From: an uncultured Bacteroidales bacterium
GTDB taxonomy: Bacteria; Bacteroidota; Bacteroidia; Bacteroidales; UBA932
Assembly (NCBI GenBank): GCA_934691625.1
Contig: CAKUTA010000003.1
Location: 1 to 64,000 of the forward strand
Reading direction: 5' to 3'
DNA length: 64,000 bases
Made by a program: the position numbers and the translations under genes. The notes below the pieces were generated by a model. The model was not told the origin of the DNA and searched no databases. It saw nothing but the letters and a program-made list of their open reading frames with translations. This document shows positions 7,530-17,076 of the stretch, piece after piece. Positions within the stretch are counted from its first letter, which is position 1. Each line of letters begins with the position of its first letter.

Positions 7530-9554
7530 TTATAGCCATCTTTTGTTGGCTGACTCTCGTGAAACAATGGAGAACTCTCTAGTGATTTCTTTTCCTCCGG
7601 TAGCTTCGCTGGAACCGAGATTAGTGCCGCCGCCTATAGCCTTGACCGTGATACGAGCAGTGCCTGGGTTCAGGCATGTGAATACCAGCTGCCCGTCTAT
7701 CATCTCAGGCATCTTGCCGATTCCGAGCTTCTTCATGTCTTCAGTGGACATTGATACTCCGGTATAGGTAAGATTCTTCGCTGATCCGCCGAAGATGTTT
7801 GTCAATGTGATTTTTTCCTCCTTGCCGGCGGTCACTGTCACGCAAGATGTTCCCTCTACCTGCATGAGCAGCTTGTATGCGTCGATAAGCCCTGTGCCCA
7901 TCTGACCGACATAATCTTCCAGGTCGATCTTCTTTCCTGTGGTCTTGATGCCCTCCAGCCTTGAGTCAATGTCGTTTACAGAGGTCAGGAGCATGGACGT
8001 GAACTCGTCCCTTGTGAAATGCTTTCCCTTGGCAAGTGCATAGGAAAGACCGAGAGCGGCTACACCGGACACATGAGGGCAGGCCATCGAGGTGCCCTGC
8101 ATATAGCCATAGTCCTCGCCGTTGAAGGTCTCGGAGCATACAGTTGAGAGCACTCCTGCACGTTCTCCGCCCACGAATCCGACAGTCTCTCCACCAGGAG
8201 CCGCGATGTTGCATCCCGGTCCATAGCAGGTGTAGTATGTCGGCAGATAATCTGGAGAGATCGCTGTAACTGAGATGCACTCCCTGTATCCTCCAGGGTA
8301 GTTGGACCAGTTGGCACCGTTGTTTCCTGCTGCATAGATTGCCAGTCCGCCGTCGATAGCATCACAGTTCTTCTTGCTGAAGAAGTACCTCAGAGCCTCG
8401 CAGAGTAGTGGAGACTGGCTCTCGAACTGTGCATCTGATGTGAACTTGGAGCTGGCATAACCGTATGAGCACTGGAGGATGGATGCCCCATGGTCAGTAG
8501 CATATTTTACGGCTTTTGCCGTGTTGTAGTCATTGGTGGAGACAGTCCCTGAGAAAATCTGGCATGACATGATCCGCACGCCATCACCTTTTCCTGTACC
8601 TCCGGCGATACCTGCCACGCCGATGCCGTTATTATTCACGGCTGCTACTGTGCCTGCGACATGTGTACCATGACCGGAGTCGCTCTGAGGCACCCCGCTC
8701 ACGTTCTTGGTAACGTTCCATGTGATAGGACCGTCATCCACGAAGTTATATCCGTGAATGTCATCCACATAGCCGTCTCCGTCATTGTCAATGCCGTCTC
8801 CGTCGATTTCGCCTTCATTTACCCACATGTTGGCCGCAAGATCCGGATGAGTGTATTTCACGCCCTCGTCAAGCACTGCGACGATGACTCTAGGGTCGCC
8901 GCCTGTGAGCTTCCATGCATCCACCACATCAACATCTGCGCCTCTGCGGGCTGTTGTCGCGATGGCCTGGTCCGCATTGTTGATGTAGTGCCACTGCCAT
9001 ACCAGCTGCGGGTCATTGAAATCGGACTTGATCATTCCCGGGGCCTGGCTTACTGCCCCGCCTTTGAACGGATAGACAGTATCGTCCGAGGCCTTGCATA
9101 GCTTGGCGCTGAACTGCAGCTTGTTGATTTCAGCTACAGAGGCAAGCCTCTCGGCAGCTTCGTTAAGGTCCTGGCCTTCAGCGAAACGGATGACATACCA
9201 TCTGTGAAGCCCTGCAGCACGTGTCTCCGCCTCGCTTGACTTGCTGACAGGAAATACACGCTCCAGGCTTATCGCATGGAGCTCGTCAAGAACTTCATCG
9301 AGATTGTCGATGCCGCATGCGGCTCCTGCCGATTTCGTGGCAATGCGCTCAGCGGCTGCCTTCTCGATAGCAGGAATGGCATCCTCGTTGAACTTTACAA
9401 TCAGCATCCCGCTCTCCGCATCCTCGGCGGTGTTGCAGATCTTTGGAGATACTGTGCCTTGTGACGGCCCTTCTGAAGGCTCCTGCAGAGCTTCTGTGCT
9501 GCAGGATGCCATCATGAGAGCGGTCAATATTAGAAATATTCTATTGTTTTGCAT
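7530..9554 (-). CDS. S8 (subtilisin-like) serine protease lipoprotein
   Basis: 674 residues. A lipoprotein signal ends MMASC (Cys18). Residues about 40-160 form a propeptide-like region beginning GMLIVKFNEDAIP. The catalytic domain shows Asp229 in VAVLDEGV, His295 in GHGTHVAG, the oxyanion Asn411 in AAGNNGA and Ser489 in GTSMACPH, so the triad is complete. DNDGDG (257-262) looks like a calcium loop. A C-terminal beta domain follows. A surface-anchored protease inside a SusC/SusD operon suggests that the target is a glycoprotein, or that the protease exposes its glycans. It lies 18 bases after the 835-residue lipoprotein gene. The family call is firm; the substrate is inferred. Confidence 0.93.
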   Translation of the reverse strand: MQNNRIFLILTALMMASCSTEALQEPSEGPSQGTVSPKICNTAEDAESGMLIVKFNEDAIPAIEKAAAERIATKSAGAACGIDNLDEVLDELHAISLERVFPVSKSSEAETRAAGLHRWYVIRFAEGQDLNEAAERLASVAEINKLQFSAKLCKASDDTVYPFKGGAVSQAPGMIKSDFNDPQLVWQWHYINNADQAIATTARRGADVDVVDAWKLTGGDPRVIVAVLDEGVKYTHPDLAANMWVNEGEIDGDGIDNDGDGYVDDIHGYNFVDDGPITWNVTKNVSGVPQSDSGHGTHVAGTVAAVNNNGIGVAGIAGGTGKGDGVRIMSCQIFSGTVSTNDYNTAKAVKYATDHGASILQCSYGYASSKFTSDAQFESQSPLLCEALRYFFSKKNCDAIDGGLAIYAAGNNGANWSNYPGGYRECISVTAISPDYLPTYYTCYGPGCNIAAPGGETVGFVGGERAGVLSTVCSETFNGEDYGYMQGTSMACPHVSGVAALGLSYALAKGKHFTRDEFTSMLLTSVNDIDSRLEGIKTTGKKIDLEDYVGQMGTGLIDAYKLLMQVEGTSCVTVTAGKEEKITLTNIFGGSAKNLTYTGVSMSTEDMKKLGIGKMPEMIDGQLVFTCLNPGTARITVKAIGGGTNLGSSEATGGKEITREFSIVSRESANKRWL

Positions 9555-9572
9555 ATATGTTATCTTTGTTGA

Positions 9573-12080
9573 CTAGAAGGCGCGTACACCGACGAACCTG
9601 AAATCCTTATCTACGTATCCGCTTTCTCCATTGCTGACCTTTACCACTTTCACATTTGCAGGCTTTGCTGCCGGAGCTGAAGCCGGAATGAGGTCTGAAG
9701 CAAGGTTTACAGCAGGCTCTTCACCGAAGCTGTTCGGAACGGCGACCTCGCTGTTGAACTGAGGAAGCTCGACATAGTTCGCCATCTTTACAGAGAATCC
9801 TGCGAGCGCCTGCTTGCGGAGCTTCGCCATATTCTCTAGAGCTGCGCTGGAGATGCCGCCCATATCTTTGGTCGGATCTACAAGCATCATATCTGTCATG
9901 AGTGCATACGTATTGTATGTGGTCATTCCGATAGCTGCCAGGTAGCTGAAAGTGTAGCCCTGCATCTGGAAAACCGGGTTAGGCACGCAGTACAGATAGC
10001 CGTCTGCGACCTGCCCGAACAGCATGGCTGTATTTCCGTAGATGTTCTGAAGGTCTTCTTCAGCCATGAATCCGGTAAATACCAGCTCGTCGTTCTTTAT
10101 GCCGAGAGTGTTCTGCTGGTCTGACAGCAACATGATGGCTCCATTGTATGGGGTTAGGTTTGAATTCCTTGTAGTCGGGAGATAGATGCCGAAGATTGAG
10201 CCTCCCTCGTCAAACTTGAATCCCTGAAGGCCATGTACATTCAGCCAGTATTCCCCGTTGCCGCTCTCTTTCGTATTCACTTCCATGGTGACAGAATCGA
10301 ATTTCCTTCGTACAGGTTCATCATCGAGGTAGCTTATGGCGTAATAATTCCACGTGGTAGATGTGAGGTACTCTACGCTAGGCTGTTCTTCTGTAAACTC
10401 GTTATAGATAAATGTCTCGAGTCCAGGGTTGAATGTTCCTGTGGTCTTGTATGTCACAGCAGATGTAGAGGTGGTGTAGCCGTTGTTTGCACGCATTACG
10501 AGTGTATAGTCGCTGTCACCGTTAAGGCCTGTGACCATTGAGCTGAATCCGCTTCCGTTTACGGCTTTAAGCTGCTCGGATGTGAACTGGCGCCCTGAGT
10601 TGTCCAGAAGCTTGTCAAGATCGGCATTCTTGATCCTGGAGGTCTTGTACAGGCCGTAGGTCAATGACTCTATCTCCTCGCCGTATGCATAGAGCTTTCC
10701 GGAATTGTCAGGTGTGATGCCCTCTCCGGCATAGTCATGAGTAGGCTCGATACCGAAATTGAGGACTACAGATTTCGTGTCACCCTTGGCGATATATCCG
10801 AATGACAGGGATGTATAGACCTGCATCTTGTTCTCTTTATCGTAGCCGCACCCGATCATGGTGTACCGTCCTGTCTTTCCGACACTGACACCCATGGTGA
10901 GAGTCTTCTGGGTCTTGCCGTCAATCTCATCGTTGAGCTCTCCGTTGAATTTGATGTTTCCTTCATTCAGATCCTGGGCCTTGAGGCTTACATCGCCTTC
11001 ATCCAGCACTCCATCGAAAAACGCATATTTGAGAGTCTTTATATCATCAGAGAGCTTGGCAGTGATGTAGAGGATGCCATTGGCTTCCATTTTGCCCTTG
11101 GTCAATGTCACTGCATATTCTGCTGCCTTGTAGCCAGGCAGGGTGATGCGTGTGGCGCCATTGGTGTTGCCGTTATACCAGCCGCCGTTGATGCTAGACA
11201 GAGTCACCATGATGCTTCTGGCAGGGAAGGTGATGACACCGTTCTCCAGTTTTCCGTACTGTGCAGCCGACTCGTCCAGAGAGAAGTTCTCAGGAACGTA
11301 TGAGCCGAAAGAGATTTCTCCGTTGTCGCTGTTGAAGGTCATGCCTGTAGTCTGGACTGGAAGATAGACTTTCTGCGGGTCACGTGCATCCACGAATGTA
11401 TATGCATCCTTGTTCTCGGCAATCTTTATGTTGGTCATGCCTGAGAAAGCCTGGATGAATGTATTGCCTCCATAGACTTTCATTCTGTAGTAGCCCTTCT
11501 TGTCCTCGCGCTCGTAGATTTCCACGTTCAGTTCAGGATTAGGGTTGAAGCTGCTGCCGCTGAGTGAATAGAGGCTGCAGATGATGTCATCGCGCCATTT
11601 TCCTGTCGTGGTCTTTCCGTCAGCGCTTGTGAGCAGCTTCCATTCAGCCCTGGTCACATTGAATGTGAGGCTTGTCTCCAGCGGGCCGTAAACTGTCACA
11701 TATTCAGGATCATCAATGCTGATGGTACATTCGTATGTTACTCCGACCTTTGCTGCCGGGAAATTGATGGTGATATATGTTTCCTTCTCACCGGCCTTGA
11801 ATACGACTGGATCGAGAACGAAGATACCTTTCTCACTTGCAGAAACATTGACAGGAACCGTAATCTCATCGTCTGTCTTCTTTCTGCGGAGGCGGAAGGA
11901 GACTTTTGTCTTCTCTTGAGGGGCGAGCTCCACCGTAGTGGAAGTCGTCTGGGACGGGAAGTACACTCCGTAGGTGCTCTCATCTTCGGGAGTTCCTGGA
12001 GTATACTCTTCCTCTTCAGAGCAGCTGCACAATGCGGCGGCTGCCATGGTCATCCATAATATATATTTGAGTAGTTTCAT
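9573..12080 (-). CDS. Large PUL surface lipoprotein of unknown function
   Basis: 835 residues. The signal sequence ends ALCSC and is followed by an acidic SEEEEY stretch, typical of the Bacteroidales lipoprotein surface-export signal. Residues about 35-145 form a beta sandwich-like region (YGVYFPSQ, VSFRLRRKK, YECTISIDDPE) resembling the Calx-beta/DUF1735-type modules of PUL lipoproteins. The rest is beta-rich with many Gly/Asp/Asn turns and no recognisable catalytic motif. It directly follows the SusD gene, the usual position of SusE/SusF-like surface glycan-binding proteins. That placement is the main reason to infer substrate binding. Confidence 0.7.
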   Translation of the reverse strand: MKLLKYILWMTMAAAALCSCSEEEEYTPGTPEDESTYGVYFPSQTTSTTVELAPQEKTKVSFRLRRKKTDDEITVPVNVSASEKGIFVLDPVVFKAGEKETYITINFPAAKVGVTYECTISIDDPEYVTVYGPLETSLTFNVTRAEWKLLTSADGKTTTGKWRDDIICSLYSLSGSSFNPNPELNVEIYEREDKKGYYRMKVYGGNTFIQAFSGMTNIKIAENKDAYTFVDARDPQKVYLPVQTTGMTFNSDNGEISFGSYVPENFSLDESAAQYGKLENGVITFPARSIMVTLSSINGGWYNGNTNGATRITLPGYKAAEYAVTLTKGKMEANGILYITAKLSDDIKTLKYAFFDGVLDEGDVSLKAQDLNEGNIKFNGELNDEIDGKTQKTLTMGVSVGKTGRYTMIGCGYDKENKMQVYTSLSFGYIAKGDTKSVVLNFGIEPTHDYAGEGITPDNSGKLYAYGEEIESLTYGLYKTSRIKNADLDKLLDNSGRQFTSEQLKAVNGSGFSSMVTGLNGDSDYTLVMRANNGYTTSTSAVTYKTTGTFNPGLETFIYNEFTEEQPSVEYLTSTTWNYYAISYLDDEPVRRKFDSVTMEVNTKESGNGEYWLNVHGLQGFKFDEGGSIFGIYLPTTRNSNLTPYNGAIMLLSDQQNTLGIKNDELVFTGFMAEEDLQNIYGNTAMLFGQVADGYLYCVPNPVFQMQGYTFSYLAAIGMTTYNTYALMTDMMLVDPTKDMGGISSAALENMAKLRKQALAGFSVKMANYVELPQFNSEVAVPNSFGEEPAVNLASDLIPASAPAAKPANVKVVKVSNGESGYVDKDFRFVGVRAF

Positions 12081-12098
12081 CTTTCAATGTGCTAGAGA

Positions 12099-13754
12099 TT
12101 AACCTTTCCAGAGCTCGACCTTGTTGGACGGGTCAGGATTGTTCTGGGATGCTACGGCCGGGTTGTTCTGCGTCTCGCCTCTGGAAATCACGAAGTTCCA
12201 GTAAGGTGCGCGGCCCTCGCAGTTAAGTCTGTATGATGCCGGGGCATTGGTGCCGACATAGCCTCGCTTTGAGGAGATGTCCAGACGCTTCATGTCGAAC
12301 ATGATGATGCCCTCGCCCCAGAACTCGACGCGCTTCTGGAGAATAAGCTCGTTGATGAAATTTTTCGTGTCTGTAGCTTTGTTTGAGCAGTCATATTCCA
12401 CGCCATCTGTCATACGGTAGCTGTTCATGAAAGTGTTGAGCAGCTTCCTGCCTTCCGCGAGGTCAAGGTGGCCTTTGGCTTCAGCCTCGATGAAATACAT
12501 TTCCTCGACACGCATCATGCAGTGGTCTGCTGCACCGCCGACCTTGTACTCCTTGTAGTTGCCCTGGGCAGGACGGAACTTGATGTTCGTGTAGTCCTTC
12601 AGCTCGTTCTTGAAGTAGTTCTTTCCGTCCTCCCGGCAGCTCTGGTATGCATATTCGCGGTTTGGAGCCAGCCATGAATGCTTGCGGAAGTCGTAGTTAT
12701 TGATACTGTTGAACAGGTTCCGGTTGATGGCACGTCCTGTATCATATCCGTATGCACTCCAGCTGTTCTCCGAGCTCATGTGTGCAGTGAAGCACATCAG
12801 GTTGGATACGCTTTCGCTAGGAAGTGCAAGTGCCCACATCCATGCATTGTTCGAAGATGCGCTGTTGAAGCCGTTCACCGGATCCTCCCACTGGCTCTGT
12901 GTCAGAGGTGTGCATCCGCTTGCTGTGATGGCCTTGCGTGCATATTCTGCTGCAGAAGTGTATGCCTTTGTGGCATTGTCCTTGTCAGTGGCATCCTCGA
13001 AAGCTGTCCCTCTTTCCAGATAAGCCCTTGCCTTCATGCCATAGATTACTGCGAGGCTGATGCTGTACTTGTCAGAAGCCTTGTAGCTGGCAAGGAGGCT
13101 CTCTGCATTGTCAAGGTCAGGGAATATTACATTGTCATAGATGTCTGATACCTTTGCCCTAGGGTTGTTCTTTGCCTGCGCCTCTGTCGTTTCCGGAAGC
13201 ACTACCGGCACGCCAAGCCCGAGGACGTTGTCAGCCTGGGTGTAGTTGTTCTTCTTGAACTCGTACAGGCGCACGAGGTCGAAGTAGAACATTGCCCTGT
13301 ATGCATAAGCGAACCCGAGATATTTCTTCTGCGTATCATCAAGAGTCGAGAAATCTGAAGTGTCGATAAGCTTGATGACATTGTTCGCTGCCATGATCCA
13401 CTTGTAGTAATTGTTCCATGTCAATGCGCCTACGGCGTATTCGGAACCGAGGGCAATATTGCTGCCCCACTGGGAGAACCAGTCATAGCCCGTGTTACCG
13501 GAAACTATCAGGTCACCGGTCATTGATTCAGTGGCGATATGGATTGCCGGAAGGCCGAAGTCCCAAGGCAGATCGTAGCCTGTGGAACCAGCCTGCACAA
13601 GTGCCGCAGGAATACCCTCGATGGATGTCTCCAGCGTCACCTGTTTCTGGATAGCGACAGATGTCGGTGTCGCTTCCTTGATGCAGCTGTTCACCAGTAT
13701 TGCGGAGAATGCCGCGACAGCTGCTAATTTAAATATGTTGTTCATGCTGTACAT
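12099..13754 (-). CDS. SusD/RagB-family substrate-binding lipoprotein
   Basis: 551 residues, normal for SusD. The lipobox ends ILVNSC (Cys24). The N-terminal helical TPR-like part contains YAYRAMFYFDLVRLYEF, a SusD hallmark, followed by LGVPVVLPET. The C-terminal part has VEEMYFIEAEAKGHL and LILQKRVEFWGEG, matching the conserved RxxELxxEG-type motif. It forms the lid of the SusC transporter at the outer membrane. The ATG at 13754 overlaps the SusC stop (TAATG), indicating translational coupling; the ATG at 13745 is an alternative start. Confidence 0.95.
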   Translation of the reverse strand: MYSMNNIFKLAAVAAFSAILVNSCIKEATPTSVAIQKQVTLETSIEGIPAALVQAGSTGYDLPWDFGLPAIHIATESMTGDLIVSGNTGYDWFSQWGSNIALGSEYAVGALTWNNYYKWIMAANNVIKLIDTSDFSTLDDTQKKYLGFAYAYRAMFYFDLVRLYEFKKNNYTQADNVLGLGVPVVLPETTEAQAKNNPRAKVSDIYDNVIFPDLDNAESLLASYKASDKYSISLAVIYGMKARAYLERGTAFEDATDKDNATKAYTSAAEYARKAITASGCTPLTQSQWEDPVNGFNSASSNNAWMWALALPSESVSNLMCFTAHMSSENSWSAYGYDTGRAINRNLFNSINNYDFRKHSWLAPNREYAYQSCREDGKNYFKNELKDYTNIKFRPAQGNYKEYKVGGAADHCMMRVEEMYFIEAEAKGHLDLAEGRKLLNTFMNSYRMTDGVEYDCSNKATDTKNFINELILQKRVEFWGEGIIMFDMKRLDISSKRGYVGTNAPASYRLNCEGRAPYWNFVISRGETQNNPAVASQNNPDPSNKVELWKG

Positions 13755-16700
13755 TAAAACTGAAGGTTGATACCACCTGAAATAGTCCTCACAGGAGAAT
13801 ATGTGGCCTGTGAAGTGGAACCGCTATAAGAGTAGCGGGGATCGAATCCCTGTCTCCTTGACCAGTACCATACATTCTCGCAGGACAGATATACGCGGAT
13901 GCGGTCCACGCCGAAAGTCTTGGTGATCCTTTCCGGAAGAGTATATCCGAAGTTGATGTTCTGGAGATTCAGATAGCTCGCATCAGTAAGGAACCTGTCT
14001 GAAGACGCGTTCTGATCCTGATCCTCATACTGAAGGCGCGGGATATTGGAGGAGGTATTGTCCTTGCTCCATGCCTTCAGGATATCCTTATGCCAGTTCT
14101 GTCCGGTGGACTTGTTGGCAGGGGAGTACATCGCTGCGGCATATCCTGAATCGTATGCGAGGCCTCCGATCTGGTATGTGAAGGCGATGCTGAAGTCGAA
14201 TCCGAAGAAGTTGAGGTCTGTTCCGAATCCTCCATACAGATCCGGGATAGGATTTCCGCAGAGATAGTCCGACGCCGAGGTGTACTCGGTGGTAGTCTCC
14301 TTCGTCACGTTTCCGTCTTTATCTGTAACGTCCTTGTACCACATTGACTTGCCCTCTGTGGATACTCCTGCATATTTCTTCATGTAGAAGGTGTACATCG
14401 GAAGTCCCTCGCCGTAGAACGTGGAACCGCTCACGAATCCGGAGTATCCATCCACAGTCTTTGTCCGTCGCTCTTCAGGGAGCATCGTGATCTTGTTGCG
14501 GAGGTGGGTCAGGTTGAGGTTGATGTTCCACTGCACTTTCTCACGGCGGACAGGGTTGAAGTTGAACTCCATCTCTACACCGCTGTTGCGCATATCTCCT
14601 ACATTGGCATAGTATGAAGAATATCCCATTGAAGGAGCTACTGGGAATGCCAGAAGCATGTCAGTAGTCTTTCTGTAGAAATATTCGCCGCCTCCGGAGA
14701 TCATTCCATGCAGGAAGCTGAACTCAAGGCCTGTGTTTATGTTCGTGTTTGTCTCCCATGTGATCTTCTCGGAACCTTTCGAATTGAATACCGTGGAGAC
14801 CATTCCGTTGGCATTCTCGATGGTGTAGGTATCTGTATATCTGAAGTTTCCGATATTGTCGTTTCCCTGCGAACCGATGGATGCCTTCAGCTTGAGGTTG
14901 TCCATCCAGTCGTATGTGCTGCTGAGGAAGTTCTCCCTGTTGATGATCCATGCTCCTCCGAGTGACCAGAAGTTACCCCATCTGTGCTTAGGATGGAAGC
15001 GGGATGAAGCATCACGCCTGAATGAACCTGAGAAGAAGTACTTGTTGTCGAAATCGTACATTACACGTGAGAACCAGCCTTCATTGAAATACTCTGAGCG
15101 GTATGAGTTTGCATTCTGCGTGTCAATGATGGCACCTGCAAGCTCGTCATTGTCCTGGGTGAGCATGTGGCTCTTGCCTGCAGCAAGGTAGTATGTCTTC
15201 GCAGCATAAGACTCATGTCCGAGCATGATATTGAGATTGTGTCTGTCGAACTGGTGGGTGTAGTTCAGAATCTGCTGGAGGTTCACGTCGAACTGTCTCT
15301 GGTGAGCCTTGGAGACCATACCTTTCTCGCTGGCGAACTGGCCGAACCAAGGGTTTCTGGTGGAGGTCATCCTGGTTTCGTCGAGAGAAACACCGCCGTT
15401 GAATGTGAACTTGAAGTCCTTAAGGAAGGTCACGTCGATGAAGCCTGTGCCGTTGAATGCGTTGCCTTCGGACAATGACTTGTTCAGACGGGTTTCTGAC
15501 AGGGCGTTGCTGTTAGGGAACAGGGAACGTACCATGCCGGCATTGTCGCCGTTACCGTAGTCGTAGAGCTTGATGCCGTCTTTTGAATAACGGATATTGC
15601 CCTCGCCGTCACGGATGTAGAGCGGGTAGATCGGGCCGACAGCTGTGGTGAACGCGAACACGTTGCCTGAGGAGTTGCTCTCTCCGCTGTCGCTGATCTG
15701 GTTGTATGTGAAGTGCGAATAGTTCACGTTAGTCCCGAGCTTCAGCCATGACTTTGCCTGATAGTCCATACGTGCGTGAGCGGTATAACGCTCCATGTCT
15801 GAGTTGTACACGATACCCTCATTCTTCAGGTATCCGAAAGAGGCGTAGGCGGAGATCCTGTCTGAAGTCCCTGCTACGCTGGCATTGTACTCCTGGCGGA
15901 GTGACGTGCGGTATGCCGCCTTTGTCCAGTCGTCGGGCTGGATATAATACTCCTCGCCGCCATATACGATTCTTCGTCCGAGTGTTGCGGCTGGATTCAC
16001 CTTGCCGTTGATTCCGATGAACTCCTGTCCGTCAGGGACATTGAAAATCTGATATCCTAGACCGCCGTTGTCTGCGGAGCCTGCCACTACGCTGTTTGCT
16101 TTCGCATGAGCCTCTGTGTCGCTCATCCCTGAGCTGAGGTAGTAGTTCCTCAATGCGTTGTACTGAGTCTCGTAGTAGAGAGCCGGGTTCTTTATGTAGT
16201 CGTAGTCCTTTACTGCCCTGGAGTTTACACCCCACTTGGCATCTACATTGATGATGGCGTCCTTGGACTTCGCCTTCTTCGTGGTCACCATCACGACACC
16301 GTTCGCGCCTCGTGCTCCATAGAGCGAGTTGGATGCGGCGTCCTTCAGGACTGTCATGGACTCGATGTCGTTAGGGTTCAGGTTGTTGAGGTCGCCTGAG
16401 TAAGGCATGCCATCGACAATCCAGAGAGGATCATTGCCGGCATTGAGCGAGCTGAAACCACGGATGCGGATTGACGGGCTGGAACCTGGCTGTCCGGAAG
16501 TGTTGGCAATCTGCACACCGGCCACCTTTCCTGCCAATGTCTGTGCCACGTTGGACTGCTGGCTCTTGGCGATGTCATCGGACTTGATGACTGTCGCAGA
16601 ACCGGTATAAGCGTCTTTCTTCGCCGTACCGAATGCCACTACGATGACTCCGTCGAGTGACTGGGAATCCTCTCTCATGACAATGTCAATCTGAGTTCTT

Positions 16701-16957
16701 CCATTGACCACGATCTTCTGGTCCTGGAATCCGATAGAAGATACCGTCAATGTAGCATTGGACGGCACCTTGAGTGAATAGACACCATCCACATCGGATG
16801 ATGTTCCGTTGGTAGTTCCCTCCACCATGATGGAGGCACCTACCACCGGTTCACCGGTCTGGTCTGTCACGGTACCTTTCACCTCCACGTCTTGTGCGTG
16901 GACAGCAGAGCATAGTCCGATAACAGCCAGCAGGGCTGTTGCAATTTTTTTTAACAT
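13754..16957 (-). CDS. SusC/RagA-family TonB-dependent outer-membrane transporter
   Basis: 1067 residues. The signal peptide is cleaved after VHA. A carboxypeptidase-regulatory-like domain (VKGTVTDQTGEPVVGASI, about 25-105) comes next, then a plug domain with the LAGKVAGVQI and SIRIRGFSSLN motifs and the LYGARGANGVV signature. A long beta-barrel ends in a terminal aromatic (NLQF). It imports oligosaccharides or glycopeptides handed over by SusD, powered by TonB-ExbBD. It is overlapped by the susD start. Upstream (16958-17076) is a leader with a hairpin and no clear promoter, so it may be co-transcribed with the 17077-18999 gene. Confidence 0.96.
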   Translation of the reverse strand: MLKKIATALLAVIGLCSAVHAQDVEVKGTVTDQTGEPVVGASIMVEGTTNGTSSDVDGVYSLKVPSNATLTVSSIGFQDQKIVVNGRTQIDIVMREDSQSLDGVIVVAFGTAKKDAYTGSATVIKSDDIAKSQQSNVAQTLAGKVAGVQIANTSGQPGSSPSIRIRGFSSLNAGNDPLWIVDGMPYSGDLNNLNPNDIESMTVLKDAASNSLYGARGANGVVMVTTKKAKSKDAIINVDAKWGVNSRAVKDYDYIKNPALYYETQYNALRNYYLSSGMSDTEAHAKANSVVAGSADNGGLGYQIFNVPDGQEFIGINGKVNPAATLGRRIVYGGEEYYIQPDDWTKAAYRTSLRQEYNASVAGTSDRISAYASFGYLKNEGIVYNSDMERYTAHARMDYQAKSWLKLGTNVNYSHFTYNQISDSGESNSSGNVFAFTTAVGPIYPLYIRDGEGNIRYSKDGIKLYDYGNGDNAGMVRSLFPNSNALSETRLNKSLSEGNAFNGTGFIDVTFLKDFKFTFNGGVSLDETRMTSTRNPWFGQFASEKGMVSKAHQRQFDVNLQQILNYTHQFDRHNLNIMLGHESYAAKTYYLAAGKSHMLTQDNDELAGAIIDTQNANSYRSEYFNEGWFSRVMYDFDNKYFFSGSFRRDASSRFHPKHRWGNFWSLGGAWIINRENFLSSTYDWMDNLKLKASIGSQGNDNIGNFRYTDTYTIENANGMVSTVFNSKGSEKITWETNTNINTGLEFSFLHGMISGGGEYFYRKTTDMLLAFPVAPSMGYSSYYANVGDMRNSGVEMEFNFNPVRREKVQWNINLNLTHLRNKITMLPEERRTKTVDGYSGFVSGSTFYGEGLPMYTFYMKKYAGVSTEGKSMWYKDVTDKDGNVTKETTTEYTSASDYLCGNPIPDLYGGFGTDLNFFGFDFSIAFTYQIGGLAYDSGYAAAMYSPANKSTGQNWHKDILKAWSKDNTSSNIPRLQYEDQDQNASSDRFLTDASYLNLQNINFGYTLPERITKTFGVDRIRVYLSCENVWYWSRRQGFDPRYSYSGSTSQATYSPVRTISGGINLQF

Positions 16958-16975
16958 AGATAATTAGCATCGATA

Positions 16976-17013
16976 CAGCCGCCCCATGGCTTTTTCATGT
17001 CATAGGGCAGCTG
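16976..17013 (-). other. Leader hairpin upstream of the SusC gene
   Basis: Arms CAGCCGCCC (16976-16984) and GGGCAGCTG (17005-17013) pair over nine base pairs with one G-T wobble and a 20-base loop, about 20 bases from the SusC start. It is not followed by a T run, so it is not a classic terminator. It could tune translation or mark a processing site; function not shown. Confidence 0.4.
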
Positions 17014-17076
17014 CATCACCTTAAATGTGTGTATAATTACTTTTTAGTTTGTTTCTCCTTTTTTGCATGAAACCTA